DNA of 64,000 nt from JACRDG01 sp963760985 (GCA_963760985.1 CAVXFM010000010.1:682001-746000); one strand, 5' to 3'. Counted from the first letter of the stretch, positions 27,734 to 37,911 are shown. Notes: generated from the sequence alone by a model not told the origin. Program-made: numbers and translations.

Positions 27734-30402
27734 TTAATGCGCCTCGTCCCAGTTTTTGCCTGTAGCCGCATCCACCACGAGCGGCACGGACAGGGGGTAC
27801 ACCCCTTCCATCTCTTTTCTCAGCAGCCCTGCCGCGTCCTTGGCAGCATCGTCCCGCACTTCGAGAATCAGTTCGTCATGTACCTGCAGAATCATGTTTG
27901 CAGGCATCTTGTCCTTTTTCAATTTGCCGTGCACCCGGATCATCGCCAGCTTCATCAAGTCCGCGGCGCTGCCTTGAATGGTGGTATTGATCGCCATCCG
28001 CCGCGCGGCCTGCTGCGCGATGCGGTTGGGGTTCTTCAAGTCAGGCAGGAATCGTTTCCTCCCAAGTATAGTCGTGACAAAGCCGTCTTTGGTGGCTTTT
28101 TCCGGTAACGCCTCCATGAACGCTCTCACACCCACGTACGTCCTGTAGTAATCCTCGAGGTACTGTTTTGCCATGGCCATGCCCACCCCTAACTGGCCTG
28201 CCAATCTGTACGCGCCCATGCCGTAGATAATGCCAAAGTTGATTGCCTTGGCCCGTTGCCGCATGTCAGGGGTGACGTGCGCGTGTGAGCCTCCGAATAC
28301 CTCAGCCGCAGTGATCGCGTGGATGTCCTCCCCTGCGGAAAAGGCCTGAGTGAGGCGATTGTCTGCGGAAAGGTGAGCCATGACACGCAATTCGATCTGG
28401 GAATAATCCGCAGCCACGAAAGAATATCCTTCGTCAGGGATGAAGGCTTTTCGGATCTTACGTCCCTCGGCCGTACGCACCGGGATGTTCTGCAGGTTGG
28501 GATCCGACGAGGACAACCTCCCCGTCGCTGCCACTGCTTGATTGTACGATGTATGGATGCGGCCGGTTTCCGGATGGACCAGGGAGGTGAGTGCATCCAC
28601 ATACGTCGATTTGAGCTTGAAGATGGAACGGTAGTCGAGAATCTTCCGGGGCAGGTCGTGTTGGTGCGCCAATTCTTCCAGCACGTCCAGGGCCGTGGAC
28701 TGGCCGGTCTTGGTCTTCTTCACCGGTTTGAGCCCCAGTCGGTTGAAAAGGATTTCACTCAATTGCTTGGGCGAATTGATGTTGAAGTTCTCTCCCGCGA
28801 GCCTATAGATGGCCGCTTCGGTGGTCTCTAATGTCTGGCCGAATTCCAGAGAGAGTTGCCACAGGTACGACGTGTCCACTCGCACCCCTGCCAGTTCCAT
28901 GTCCGCCAGAACCGGGATCAACGGCAATTCCACGTCGCGGAAAAGATCTTCCAGGCCCTCATCCTTGATCTTGGGAAGCAGAAACCTCTGCTACCCGGAA
29001 AGCCACGTCAGCATCTTCGCACGCATATTCCGTGGCCTGTTCGATGTCCACACCACTGAAAAGGATCTGGCTTTTGCCTTTTCCGATCAGTTCCTTGATA
29101 TGGATGGTGCGATGGTGAAGGAAGATCTCTGCCAAATCGTCCAGAGAATGACCGCGCCGCGAGGGATCGAGCAGGTACGACGCAAGCATGGTGTCGCACA
29201 CGATGCCGGCAATGTCTACGCCTTCCTTCTTGAACACAATGAGGTCGTATTTGATGTTCTGGCCGATCTTGGGGATGGTCTCATCTTCGAGAACCGGGCG
29301 GAGCGCGTCCAGGACTTCTTTCTTGGGCAGCTGAGTCCCGCGATCATGCCCCACGGGAATATAGCAGACCCGGCCTGCTTCCGAGCACAGCGACACGCCT
29401 ACCAGTTGTGCACGCACGGGCTGTTCGGAGGTGGTTTCGCAATCCACCGAAAGGATCCCCTTTTCTCTCACCCTTTCCAGCCACGCGAGCAGGTCTTCGG
29501 TACCGAGTGATCGAACAATACCCGCTGAAGTCGAGGCTTCGTTCAGCCGGCAGGTCCCCCAAGAGGCGCTTGAACTCCAATTCCTGAAATAATTCCCTCA
29601 ATCGTGAGGAATCCTGATCCGCGACCGCGAGGTCATCAAGGCCCTTGCCTGTCGGGACTTCCTGGTCAAGGCGCACCAGATCGCGGCTGAGAAAGGCATT
29701 GTCCTTGTGTTTGGAGAGATTCTCCTTAAGCTTTTTCTGACTGATCCCGTCTACGGCAGCATACACCCCCTCAAGGGAGCCGAATTCTTCGATGAGTTTT
29801 GCCGCAGTCTTGGGGCCGACTCCCGCGACACCGGGCACATTGTCCGACGTGTCACCCGCGAGTGCCATGAACTCGACAATGCGGTCGGGAGGGACACCGA
29901 ACTTCTTCTTCACCATTTCCGGATCATAGGTGACGTCCTTCTGTGGGTCCCACATCCGGACCCCTTCCTGCACCAATTGCGTAAGGTCCTTGTCACCGGA
30001 AACGATGACCACGTCCCAGCCCTTTTCCCGCGCCTGACGGGTAATGGTCGCGATGACGTCGTCTGCCTCGAACCCTTGTACGGACAGGGAGGGCAGGCGA
30101 TACGCATCGACGATCTCGTGTATCAATGGGATCTGGAGCCTCAGGTCTTCAGGCATGGGGGGGCGATTGGCCTTGTACTCCGGGTACATTTCATGCCTGA
30201 AATTCGGGCCTTTCGCGTCAAAGACCACGGCAATATTCTTGGGAGACTTGTCCTTGAGGGTCTTCACGATCATGTTGGTAAAGCCGAACACCGCACCGGT
30301 AGGAAATCCTTTGGAATTGGAGAGCCCTCCCATGGCATGATATGCTCGGTAGATGTAAGAACTGCCGTCTATGAGATATATTTCCTGCTGTTTCTTCGCC
30401 AT
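27734..30402 (-). pseudogene. polA: DNA polymerase I, reading frame broken at two places
   Basis: Three frames read as one normal PolI of about 889 residues. 5'-nuclease: IYLIDGSSYIYRAYHA, FEADDVIAT, SGDKDLTQLV, GDTSDNVPGVAGVGPKTA, to about 29525. 3'-exonuclease region (29520-28985): LSVDCETTSEQP, IGQNIKYD, YACEDADVAF. Polymerase (28980-27734): RLSSSDPNLQNIP, DYSQIELRVMAHLS, RAKAINFGIIYG, QVHDELILEV. Removing one base of the CCC at 29521-29523 and one of the AAA at 28982-28984 (plus-strand letters) restores continuity. PolI is needed for Okazaki-fragment and repair synthesis, so sequence errors are the likely cause. Start at 30402 (GAGGCG site). Confidence 0.92.
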
Positions 30403-30728
30403 ATGCGCCTCGCTAGGACCGGATGGACGAATCTTATATGAAAACACTCATCCATGGGGGAAACTTTTTTCGTACGCGGCCTTTAGCCACCTTTTCACAA
30501 ATTCAGTCAGGTAGTTGACAGGGCGGGTGAGCGGAGCAAACCGCTTCTCTCAAGAGCTTGTCGATGTCAAGGACCGGTATTCCTGTCGGATGGTGTCCTT
30601 TCTTGTCTCATGCCGATGTGCTTTTGCAGGAAAAACTGAGTGCACACGGGGAATCGCGGTCGGTATGGCCCGCACAAAGCCGTCTCGTCACTTCGTTCGG
30701 GAGACCGCAAGCCTTGCGGCGTGATGGT
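30403..30728. other. intergenic DNA upstream of polA
   Basis: No gene. A fragment related to family A (GCCGTCTCGTCACTTCGTTCGGGAGACC, at about 30680-30707) precedes the inverted type-B copy at 30729. Confidence 0.4.
30660..30715 (+). repeat. diverged fragment of a type-A element
   Basis: The string GCCGTCTC then TCACTTCG then GGGAGACC follows the order of the type-A core at 5368-5396 (GCCGTCTC, TCACTTCGCTC, GGAGATCC). Outer ends are absent. Next to type-B copy 3, repeating the A-B pairing seen at 25.7 kb. Confidence 0.45.
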
Positions 30729-30886
30729 GTGAACTCCTATGACCTGGAGGGTCACAACGAACCATGAAAATGGCACCCTGTCCAGCGACCAGCGGGAGCT
30801 GGCAAGTGCTTGAAGTTCTTGGGGATGGGGGTTCGGGGGAAGGCCCTTCTTTCAAGAAGGGCCTTCCCCCGAAAATGCATTTTCAC
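30729..30886 (-). repeat. type-B dispersed palindromic element, copy 3 (complete, inverted)
   Basis: Reads as the reverse complement of copies 2 and 5: GTGAACTCC at the left, ending AAAATGCATTTTCAC. The 17-bp stem is perfect (GGGGGAAGGCCCTTCTT). Located 44 bp beyond the stop codon of the GGCT lipoprotein gene. Confidence 0.85.
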
Positions 30887-30929
30887 TTGAGAACGAGAAT
30901 CCATAGCAAGGGTAGGGCTTTACCGCCGT

Positions 30930-32225
30930 TCATGGACTGGTATTCCATTTCCTGATTTTGTCCACGTATTGTCGGGGAAAACCCCAGAATGTGGCGGCCT
31001 CTACTATCCGTTTCTTGTACTTCGGCGTCGGCCATATGTCTGTTCTGCCGTTCCTGTTAGGTTTGGCGGTGTACACCCATGCCAGCACGGTCCTGCCGTC
31101 CTCGATTCGGCGGACAGGGATCCTCTTGCGTCCGCGGCCATAGGACATGGGAGTGCCCTGCTTGCGATCCATCGCGGTGATGAGCCGACTGTCAAGTTCC
31201 CACAGCAGGCCCCAGACAACCGCGTCCTTTCTGGGCTCTATGTTGGCGGTGCCTCCGCGTTTGACGGGAGAGTAGTAGTTCCACACGAAACCGTATCCGT
31301 CCAACCTCCCTGCAGACGCATCCGCAACAAGTCCGGTGTCGTACCCATGAGCTCCCAACCACTTCAACAGATCCGTGTGTTTCATTTCCGAGCCATACGC
31401 AAAGACATAGTCAGTCGACGATCTTCGCAAGGGGATGCTCACGTTTCTTACTTTCGGAGGGGGCTGCTCGTCTCCATGGAGAAGCCGCAGATCCTTTGGC
31501 TTGGGAGGTTGCGACTGGTGAGCACGTCTCTTAGCCTTGGCCGGAGGTTTTGAGCGCTCTTGTGGGGAGGCCGTCGGGTGCGGCTTCGACGACGAGTCCT
31601 TCATGGCTGTCCAGCCATTCTGGGTATGTGCGAATGCGGTACATTCCTTGCCTATGGGTTTCTCATTGAGATAGTCAGCGAGATCGCTCCGTGGGATCGT
31701 CTTTGGAACCAGAAAAGGCTCGATCTTGTCGTCACGTTTGTTCCAGATGTACCGCTTGAGTTCGAAGGCATGGCCATTATCCTGGAATAGGGTTATCCAC
31801 CATTCGTCTCTCTTCTGTGCATAGCAGATCGTCATATTCTCAACGGGTTTGTTCTTCTTTGCGAGATCACCGGCAATGCTTTTCACGGTTTCCAGTGTCG
31901 TTTGCCCGGTTCTGCGTTGAGTCCCGACCTGCGGGATTGTTTTCTTGTTCTTTGCCTCTGAGGGTGAAGTGACCGCGGATGCAGTCTTCTTCTCAGTCCC
32001 CTCGGGCCGGGCCTCCCGCGCGGGGATCTTGTCTTGGTGCACCGCGGGTTTCTTCGCGATCAGTCTCTCTGTAGCGGAACATCCGGAAAATATCAGCAGG
32101 GCAAAGAAGAAAATGGTAGCGCTGGACACCCAACGGGACACACCAATCGTCATTCCGGTCCCATCCCGGTGCCCCTGTGCAAAGGGCTGGTGAGCCATGG
32201 GACGGACAGTACTCATTTGGTCCAT
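30930..32225 (-). CDS. lipoprotein with C-terminal gamma-glutamylcyclotransferase-like (GGCT/AIG2) domain
   Basis: About 431 residues from the ATG at 32225, preceded by GGAGGGAGA; a shorter start (32153) lies just before the signal. Signal with lipobox: FFFALLIFSGCS. The middle is a Lys/Pro-rich linker containing a small domain (MTICYAQKRDEWWITLFQDN). The last about 160 residues have the GGCT layout: VFAYGSEMKHTDLLKWL, GYGFVWNYYSPVKRGGTANI, VVWGLLWELDSRLITAMDRKQG. In active GGCTs the last motif is LDxxEG with catalytic Glu; here it is Gln, so activity may be lost or changed. A lipid-anchored GGCT is unusual, as relatives are cytosolic. Confidence 0.7.
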   Translation of the reverse strand: MDQMSTVRPMAHQPFAQGHRDGTGMTIGVSRWVSSATIFFFALLIFSGCSATERLIAKKPAVHQDKIPAREARPEGTEKKTASAVTSPSEAKNKKTIPQVGTQRRTGQTTLETVKSIAGDLAKKNKPVENMTICYAQKRDEWWITLFQDNGHAFELKRYIWNKRDDKIEPFLVPKTIPRSDLADYLNEKPIGKECTAFAHTQNGWTAMKDSSSKPHPTASPQERSKPPAKAKRRAHQSQPPKPKDLRLLHGDEQPPPKVRNVSIPLRRSSTDYVFAYGSEMKHTDLLKWLGAHGYDTGLVADASAGRLDGYGFVWNYYSPVKRGGTANIEPRKDAVVWGLLWELDSRLITAMDRKQGTPMSYGRGRKRIPVRRIEDGRTVLAWVYTAKPNRNGRTDIWPTPKYKKRIVEAATFWGFPRQYVDKIRKWNTSP

Positions 32226-32550
32226 AGACTCTCCCTCCATAAGGGCGGCAGAGGAGTCACACGTGTGAGAGAGAACACTTACGGAAAGGGCTGTAATCAC
32301 CGCATAAGACGCTTGCAATTTTCATGTGTAATTATACCATTTTGCATCTCATGTGTGCAAGATAAAACGGAGTCTTAGTGTAACCCTTGGCTTATACAGA
32401 GGCACATTGCGTATGAGGGCCGTTCTCCCTCAAGGTAAATACCAATCGATCACAGGGTTACCCCACAGAGAAATATGGCCGGAGCGAACCTGCCCTGTAT
32501 GAGGAGGCCCTGAAAGGGCGCACAATGACGTGGGAGTCATGCGGGTTCCT
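32226..32550. other. intergenic DNA before type-B copy 4
   Basis: About 325 bp; it should hold the promoter of the lipoprotein gene. The AT-rich stretch ATTATACCATTTTGC near 32330 could be part of it on the minus strand. No gene is supported. Confidence 0.3.
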
Positions 32551-32673
32551 ATGAAAATGCCTTCCCCCGAACCCCCATGCCCAAGAACTTCAAGCACTTG
32601 CCAGCTCCCGCTGGTCGCTGGACAGGGTGCCATTTTCATGGTTCGTTGTGACCCTCAAGGTCATGGGAGTTGC
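32551..32673 (+). repeat. type-B dispersed palindromic element, copy 4 (internal deletion)
   Basis: ATGAAAATG is followed directly by CCTTCCCCCGAACCCCC, so the left half of the long stem is deleted. The rest matches (CCAGCTCCCGCTGG, CATTTTCATGG) but the end is GTTGCC instead of GTTCAC. Confidence 0.8.
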
Positions 32674-32691
32674 CAAAAAGCGTGGTCTCTT

Positions 32692-33582
32692 TTATTCTTC
32701 TTTGGCGTCAGGGGGTCCTTGCTGGCGCTCTGCGGCCTTGGTCGTACAGAAGTCCACGAACTCGGTGACACCCTTCTTGGGTGACTTGTAGTCCCAATAG
32801 AAGAACAGATTTGTGGTTAATGGATATGTGCCGTCTTTGATGGAGGCCTGCGAGGGCAGGACCGCGGGTGCGGCCGAGTCCCGGGCCAGCTTGATCACGG
32901 TTACCTTGAGGTCATGCTCCTGTGTGAGCGTTTCCGCCAGCAGCATCGAGCCCAGGTACCCGATCCCGCCGCGCGCGGCCGTCACGCTCCGGATCAACTG
33001 CAAAGGTTCTTTGACAAACACGGTTCTTGGTCCGAATGCAGCGGAGTCCATGACATTACTGCGGAACCATCCCACGAGGCCTCGGGGCAGATCCGGCATG
33101 CTGTAAGCCTCTATGAGCGTGTTCGGCCCGCGGAGTTTCTTCCAACGGCAGAGATCTCCCCTGTAAATCTGCCTGAGTTGTTCCAGCGTGAGCGCATTGA
33201 CCGAGACAGCCGGGTTCACAAAGACACTTACCGTGTCGGAACCGATCTGACGGTCCTGGACTTGAATGCCTCCCCGCAGAGCGACGACTTTCTCGTCTTT
33301 CCTTGCTTTTCTCGCAGACATTACTATGTCCGTACGGTGCTCGGCCAGCGCCTTGAATCCGGCCTTGGCACCGCCACCGCTCACGGCCACCACTATGTCG
33401 GGGTTTTCCTTGGTGAAGGACTTCCCGAGGGTGTCCACCAGGTTCGCCATAGTAAGCGAGCCCCTGACCGTGATGAGATGCTTGTCGGAATTCTTTCGGG
33501 GATCCAACGGCAAGGCAACCGCGGCCACGAGCCACAGGCTCAACACTACCGTGCAGCCGAAGAACCTGCTGCTTGTCTTCAT
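32692..33582 (-). CDS. PstS-like phosphate-type periplasmic binding protein (orphan)
   Basis: 296 residues from the ATG at 33582 (GGAGG six bases upstream). Signal peptide FFGCTVVLSLWLVAAVALPL. The mature protein has the PBP-like fold of phosphate binders: LITVRGSLTMANLVDTLGKSF, VSGGGAKAGFKALAEHRTDIVMSAR, SDTVSVFVNPAVSVNALTLEQLRQIYRGD, and a C-terminal half (ARGGIGYLGSML, TNLFFYWDY). PstS normally precedes pstCAB, which are absent here. The neighbouring divergent gene pair is a sensor kinase and OmpR-type regulator, so a sensing role is possible (inference). Confidence 0.82.
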   Translation of the reverse strand: MKTSSRFFGCTVVLSLWLVAAVALPLDPRKNSDKHLITVRGSLTMANLVDTLGKSFTKENPDIVVAVSGGGAKAGFKALAEHRTDIVMSARKARKDEKVVALRGGIQVQDRQIGSDTVSVFVNPAVSVNALTLEQLRQIYRGDLCRWKKLRGPNTLIEAYSMPDLPRGLVGWFRSNVMDSAAFGPRTVFVKEPLQLIRSVTAARGGIGYLGSMLLAETLTQEHDLKVTVIKLARDSAAPAVLPSQASIKDGTYPLTTNLFFYWDYKSPKKGVTEFVDFCTTKAAERQQGPPDAKEE

Positions 33583-33871
33583 CAAAGGCCTCCTGCACAC
33601 GGAAAACCGTTGCGCACGGCATACCCCATCATGGCTACGACCGGTCGGCCTGTCGGGTCAATGGTTGCGGAGCTTGTCAGCAATGGTGGCTGGCGTCATG
33701 CCCGGGGCAAGCGACACGGGCCCGAATCAGTCTCGCGATCAAGAATCTTTGACTAGCCCAAGGAAAGATAAGATTTCTCCACTATAGGAACCGCCTGCTC
33801 CCAAGTCAAGCGAGTTTCCCGGGCCTGAGGGTCGTGTAGTCCTATTTAGTTTGACTAATACGCGTGGATTT

Positions 33872-35623
33872 ATGACAATATTGTCGAGTTCCTTTTCGAA
33901 CGCAAAGGTAACCGTTCACCAGGATGAGATCACATTCAGGAATCCCGACGGGAACGATTACCGCACATGGACGCCCATGTTCCCCTGGCTGAAATATCTA
34001 TCTCGCCGAAAGCTTTCGCTCAAGTTTCTCGTCAGTTCCACGGTGATGATCACCGTGATCTTTGCGGTGTTGTTCTGTTGGGTTGCGTACCTCCAAGAAC
34101 GATACATCATGGAGCAAGTGAAGAAGCAAGCTATCATCGTGCACAAACAGATCATCATTACCCGACAATGGGTATCAGAAAACGGCTCCGTGTTGATTCC
34201 CAAGACGCGAGGGGTAGTTTCCAGCCCTTTCATGGAAGAGCCCGATATGAAGGGTTCTGATGGCCGCACGTACACCAAGATTTCTCCCTCGATTCTCACC
34301 AAAATACTCTCCAACCGCGCAAGTAAGAGCGGCGTATACGCGTTCAGGCTCACGAACACCCACGCGCTGAACAGGGAAAACCTACCGGATTCGTTCGAGT
34401 CTCAGGCGCTCAAGGTCTTTACACACGAGGATACCGAAGGAATCTTTCGCATCGAGAACATCTCCGGCAAGGCAGTCCTTCGGTATGCCGCACCAGTGTA
34501 TGTCAATGAGAGTTGCCTCCAATGTCACATGACGCAGGGCTACAAGCCCGGGCAGGTCGGTGGCTGCCTGAGCGTGTTCATACCCATGGAAGAAGCCCGT
34601 TCCGCGATCAATCGCAACAGGATGATCATTTTGGGGGGCAGCGTGACCCTCGCGGTCTGCCTGGTGCTTCTGCTCTTTCTGGGAACGCGCTCCATGGTTT
34701 TCAAGCGCATTGGTGAAATACGAACCGCCATGAGCCGCATCACCGCGAGCGGTGTGGAAGTCAATCCGGTCGACAGCGGGGACGAACTCAAGGAGATCGC
34801 GGATTTCTGTTACGTACTTGACGAGAAGATGAAAGATCAGCACCGGGACCTGGGAAGAAAGATCGCCGAGGCCACGCGAGACCTGTCCGAGACCAACAAG
34901 AGCCTGGAAGCGGCCAACCGGGAATTGCTCGTGCTCAATCGGGCCAAGTCGGACTTTCTGTCGGACATATCTCATGAACTGCGCACCCCCCTGACCAGCA
35001 TAAAGGGCGCGGCAGATCTCCTCGCGCGAAAATACTCGGGTGACGACCCCGCGTACGTGGATATCATCAGGAGAAACGCGGATCACCTGGTAAAGACCGT
35101 GGTCGATTTTCTCGACTACTCCAGGATTGAAGCAGGCCAACTTGAGCTCAACCTGGAGATGGGCTCGCTGCGGACTACCGCAGCTGATGCCATTCTCGCC
35201 CAACAAGGCGAGGCCCAGGCAAAGTCCATTGTATTGAAACTTGACGTGGCAGAGGATCTGCCCGCGAGGTTCGACCGTCAAAGGATATACCAGGTGCTCA
35301 CCAATCTCATTTCCAATGCGGTGAAGTTTTCTCCCGTCCACGGCACCGTTGCGGTTTGCGTGTCCTGGAACGGAAGCAACGCGGTTGAAATCTGTGTTTC
35401 CGATAACGGCCCGGGGATTGACAAGAAGTTTCACTCGGCCATCTTCGAGAGGTTTTATCAGATCCCGGACGACGGGAACGATCGTATCCTTCAAGGCTCT
35501 TCCGGGATTGGCCTGGCCATCTGCAAGGGTTTGGTGGAAGCGCATGGCGGCCGCATCTGGGTGGAGAGCGAAAAAGGGGAGGGCAGCCGCTTCTGCTTTT
35601 CCCTGCCGGTTCGGGGGTCGTGA
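33872..35623 (+). CDS. membrane sensor histidine kinase with c-type heme motif in the sensor domain
   Basis: About 583 residues; a TTG seven codons earlier is an alternative start. One transmembrane helix (LKFLVSSTVMITVIFAVLFCWVAY) precedes a periplasmic domain of the DUF3365/Tll0287-like type (VHKQIIITRQWV, RTYTKISPSILTK, VLRYAAPVYVNESCLQCH). CLQCH at about residues 215-219 is a CXXCH heme-c site. A second helix (IILGGSVTLAVCLVLLLFLG), a HAMP-like linker, HisKA (His in SDISHELRTPLTSIKG, about residue 368) and HATPase (NLISNAVKFSPV, SGIGLAICKGLV) follow. Probably a redox, NO or O2 sensor. Its stop overlaps the regulator start (TGATG). Confidence 0.92.
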   Translation: MTILSSSFSNAKVTVHQDEITFRNPDGNDYRTWTPMFPWLKYLSRRKLSLKFLVSSTVMITVIFAVLFCWVAYLQERYIMEQVKKQAIIVHKQIIITRQWVSENGSVLIPKTRGVVSSPFMEEPDMKGSDGRTYTKISPSILTKILSNRASKSGVYAFRLTNTHALNRENLPDSFESQALKVFTHEDTEGIFRIENISGKAVLRYAAPVYVNESCLQCHMTQGYKPGQVGGCLSVFIPMEEARSAINRNRMIILGGSVTLAVCLVLLLFLGTRSMVFKRIGEIRTAMSRITASGVEVNPVDSGDELKEIADFCYVLDEKMKDQHRDLGRKIAEATRDLSETNKSLEAANRELLVLNRAKSDFLSDISHELRTPLTSIKGAADLLARKYSGDDPAYVDIIRRNADHLVKTVVDFLDYSRIEAGQLELNLEMGSLRTTAADAILAQQGEAQAKSIVLKLDVAEDLPARFDRQRIYQVLTNLISNAVKFSPVHGTVAVCVSWNGSNAVEICVSDNGPGIDKKFHSAIFERFYQIPDDGNDRILQGSSGIGLAICKGLVEAHGGRIWVESEKGEGSRFCFSLPVRGS

Positions 35624-36336
35624 TGCCCGTAGACAGGATCCTGGTGGTCGACGACGACCCGGACATTTTGCGGATAGTCACAGACAATCTCGTGCTCGAC
35701 GGATATCGCGTCCAAACCGCTTCAACAGGCAGACAGGCCCTAAACTGCCTTGAAGCAGAGGTCGTGTCGTTGGTAGTGCTAGACCTTGCGCTCCCCGACA
35801 TGGACGGCCTTCAGGTGTGCCGTGCCATCAGGGCACAGTCCGAGCTTCCCATCATCATGTTGACTGCCCGTGACCGTGTTCCGGACAAAGTGTTGGGACT
35901 CGAAAGCGGTGCGGATGATTATCTTGTGAAGCCCTTCGACTACCTGGAACTGGCTGCCAGGATCAAGGTCTGCCTGCGCAGGAAAAGGCAAGTGCCTGCT
36001 GTCCCGGACCTCTTGGCGCTCGCGGGAATACGAATAGATATCAACATGAAACGGGTGTGGAAAGGGCGTGAGAAAATAAACCTCACCCACCGCGAGTTCG
36101 ACTTGCTGCTTCTCCTGGTCAGAAACGCAAATAGAGCCATGAGCCGGCTGGAGATTCGCAATGAGCTCTGGCCGGAAGGTGAACTGTACCGGGATAGCCG
36201 CGCGATTGACGTGCATGTCCAGCACCTCCGGTCCAAACTGGAGGACGATCCGGCGGAGCCGCGGTTGATCAAGACCGTTCCTGGGGTCGGGTACACGTTC
36301 GCCATCACTTCCGATGAGGCTCAGTTCAGTCTGTGA
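35623..36336 (+). CDS. OmpR/PhoB-family response regulator
   Basis: 237 residues; ATG overlaps the stop of the kinase gene. Receiver: ILVVDDDPDIL, phospho-Asp in VVLDLALPDMDG, Thr in MLTARD, Lys in YLVKPFDY. C-terminal winged helix: NLTHREFDLLLLLVRNAN, RSKLEDDPAEPRLIKTVPGVGYTF. A classic DNA-binding output. Its target promoters are unknown; the divergent PstS-like gene is the nearest candidate. Confidence 0.95.
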   Translation: MPVDRILVVDDDPDILRIVTDNLVLDGYRVQTASTGRQALNCLEAEVVSLVVLDLALPDMDGLQVCRAIRAQSELPIIMLTARDRVPDKVLGLESGADDYLVKPFDYLELAARIKVCLRRKRQVPAVPDLLALAGIRIDINMKRVWKGREKINLTHREFDLLLLLVRNANRAMSRLEIRNELWPEGELYRDSRAIDVHVQHLRSKLEDDPAEPRLIKTVPGVGYTFAITSDEAQFSL

Positions 36337-36567
36337 AAGTTTAGGCCTTCGTGTAACCTCATCCGCACTGCACGTTGCCCAACCTTGTTTCTGTCAAGAG
36401 ACCTACGGGAAGAGTTTTCGGCAAGAATGGAGAGGCCGAGTCGGTCACGCTTGCACCAACCGCGACGCTTTTGATGGTTGTTTTCAGGGTGTGTGTGAGA
36501 AATATCTGTCCTGACCCAGAAACCATCGAGTAGTTCAGTGGTCCGTACCATAAAGGAGGTAGGAACA

Positions 36568-37008
36568 ATGAGAGGCATGGTTCATTTGTTGCTCGTGGGC
36601 GCACTATGCTTGTGCGGGAACGTGGGAAGCATCGCTTACGCTCAGGACAAGAGTCAAAGCACCGCGGGAGAGGTGAAACAACATGCTCAGCAGACCTTTG
36701 ACGCGGCAAAGAAGTACACTCTTGAGCAAAAGGAAGCATATCACAAGAAATTGGACGCGGAACTTCAGGACCTATCAAAGCGAATCGGTGACCTGAAGGA
36801 CAAGGCGCAATCCCTCAAAGGGGAAGCGCTTGTGACCCTGGAAGCGAAACTGGGCGATCTCAAGGAAAAGCAAAAGGCGGCGGAACAGAAGGTGCGGGAA
36901 CTGGGATCCGCGTCCTCACAGGCCTGGGCGAACGTAAAGGCCGGAGCGGACAAGGCCTTTCAAGATCTGCAGAAGGCCTATGACACCCTGAACAAAGTCG
37001 TCAAATGA
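36568..37008 (+). CDS. exported helical (coiled-coil) protein
   Basis: 146 residues; ATG with a near-perfect AGGAGGT site. Signal peptide (MVHLLLVGALCLCGNVGSIAYAQ) followed by a long amphipathic coiled coil rich in Lys, Gln and Ala (KKLDAELQDLSKRIGDLKD, GDLKEKQKAAEQKVRELGS). It resembles apolipoprotein- or Lpp-like helical envelope proteins and a phasin-type layout. No enzyme motif. The strong ribosome site suggests high expression. Confidence 0.65.
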   Translation: MRGMVHLLLVGALCLCGNVGSIAYAQDKSQSTAGEVKQHAQQTFDAAKKYTLEQKEAYHKKLDAELQDLSKRIGDLKDKAQSLKGEALVTLEAKLGDLKEKQKAAEQKVRELGSASSQAWANVKAGADKAFQDLQKAYDTLNKVVK

Positions 37009-37208
37009 CACCCGACGACTGAACGACGAACGCGCCTCAATAGGGCTCCCCAGTGGGGGTGCAAAAGGTACATGGGGAGAAGGCCCTTCTGTCTATGACT
37101 ACCCTTGCGCTCGCAGGTGCAGATGATTGTGGAGGACAGTTTTGCGCGCGCCTGCGGCCCCTGAAGTGCCGGAACCGCCGGCCGAGCGTGTGGCGTGGGA
37201 CGAAAAGA

Positions 37209-37248
37209 CCGGAAGCCCAAAGCTGGGGATTCTCCCAGGGCTTCCGGC
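37209..37248 (-). terminator. hairpin terminator of the isochorismatase gene
   Basis: CCGGAAGCCC (37209-37218) pairs perfectly with GGGCTTCCGG (37238-37247), with an inner CTGGG/CCCAG stem. It lies just beyond the stop at 37252 and reads into weak T-rich DNA, so it may work in both directions. Confidence 0.6.
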
Positions 37249-37251
37249 CTG

Positions 37252-37911
37252 TCATTCAGAGGCTTGGCCGCATGATTGCAATGCACCAATGCACTCGTCG
37301 GCCGTGAGGATATTCGCTCCTATTCCCTGCAGTTCGCGGATCCCTCGATCGTAGATACCTGATATGGCATCTTTGACAATCACCACCCTGAAGTCTCGCT
37401 CGCTCGCCTCGTAAATACTGGTTCTGGGGCAGTTCGGGAAATTGCAGCCCGAGAAGACCACTGTATTGACGCTCTGTTGCCGGAGAAGGTCTGCAAGACA
37501 GGTCTCATAAAAGGCACCCCACCGAGACTTATATACGACCCATTCGCGGTCACCGATAAGTTGCGGTTTCCCCTGGAGCAAGCTGGTGGTTTCCAGCCTC
37601 ACAGAAGGGTCTGGCAACAATTCTTGCACTATTTCCGCACCGTCGGTGCCAGGCACTCCCATCCTCTGGCCGCTCTCAACCTGTTCCCTGCGACAGAGGT
37701 CAACATTGGAGCCATCCGGGAGATACAGGCGGACGATGTGAACAATGGGCATGTGGGCAGCCCGATACGCACGGGCCAGACTTTGCATGGCAGGAACCAC
37801 CTCGATGGTTCCCGGTATGCAGAGCACCGCTCCGGGGAGGGTGAAGTCGCGTTGCACGTCGACTGTGAGCAAGGCCGAGTGTGACCAATCAGGGCTTGTG
37901 TACTTATCCAT
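37252..37911 (-). CDS. isochorismatase-family cysteine hydrolase
   Basis: 219 residues from the ATG at 37911, after GGAGAAG; the earlier ATG at 38001 is in DNA without a site. The catalytic triad is visible: Asp in LLTVDVQRDF, Lys in VVYKSRWGAFYET, and Cys in SGCNFPNCPRTS. Family members hydrolyse amides or vinyl ethers, such as isochorismate, nicotinamide or ureidoacrylate. The substrate here cannot be told from sequence alone. Monocistronic, with its own hairpin. Confidence 0.9.
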   Translation of the reverse strand: MDKYTSPDWSHSALLTVDVQRDFTLPGAVLCIPGTIEVVPAMQSLARAYRAAHMPIVHIVRLYLPDGSNVDLCRREQVESGQRMGVPGTDGAEIVQELLPDPSVRLETTSLLQGKPQLIGDREWVVYKSRWGAFYETCLADLLRQQSVNTVVFSGCNFPNCPRTSIYEASERDFRVVIVKDAISGIYDRGIRELQGIGANILTADECIGALQSCGQASE

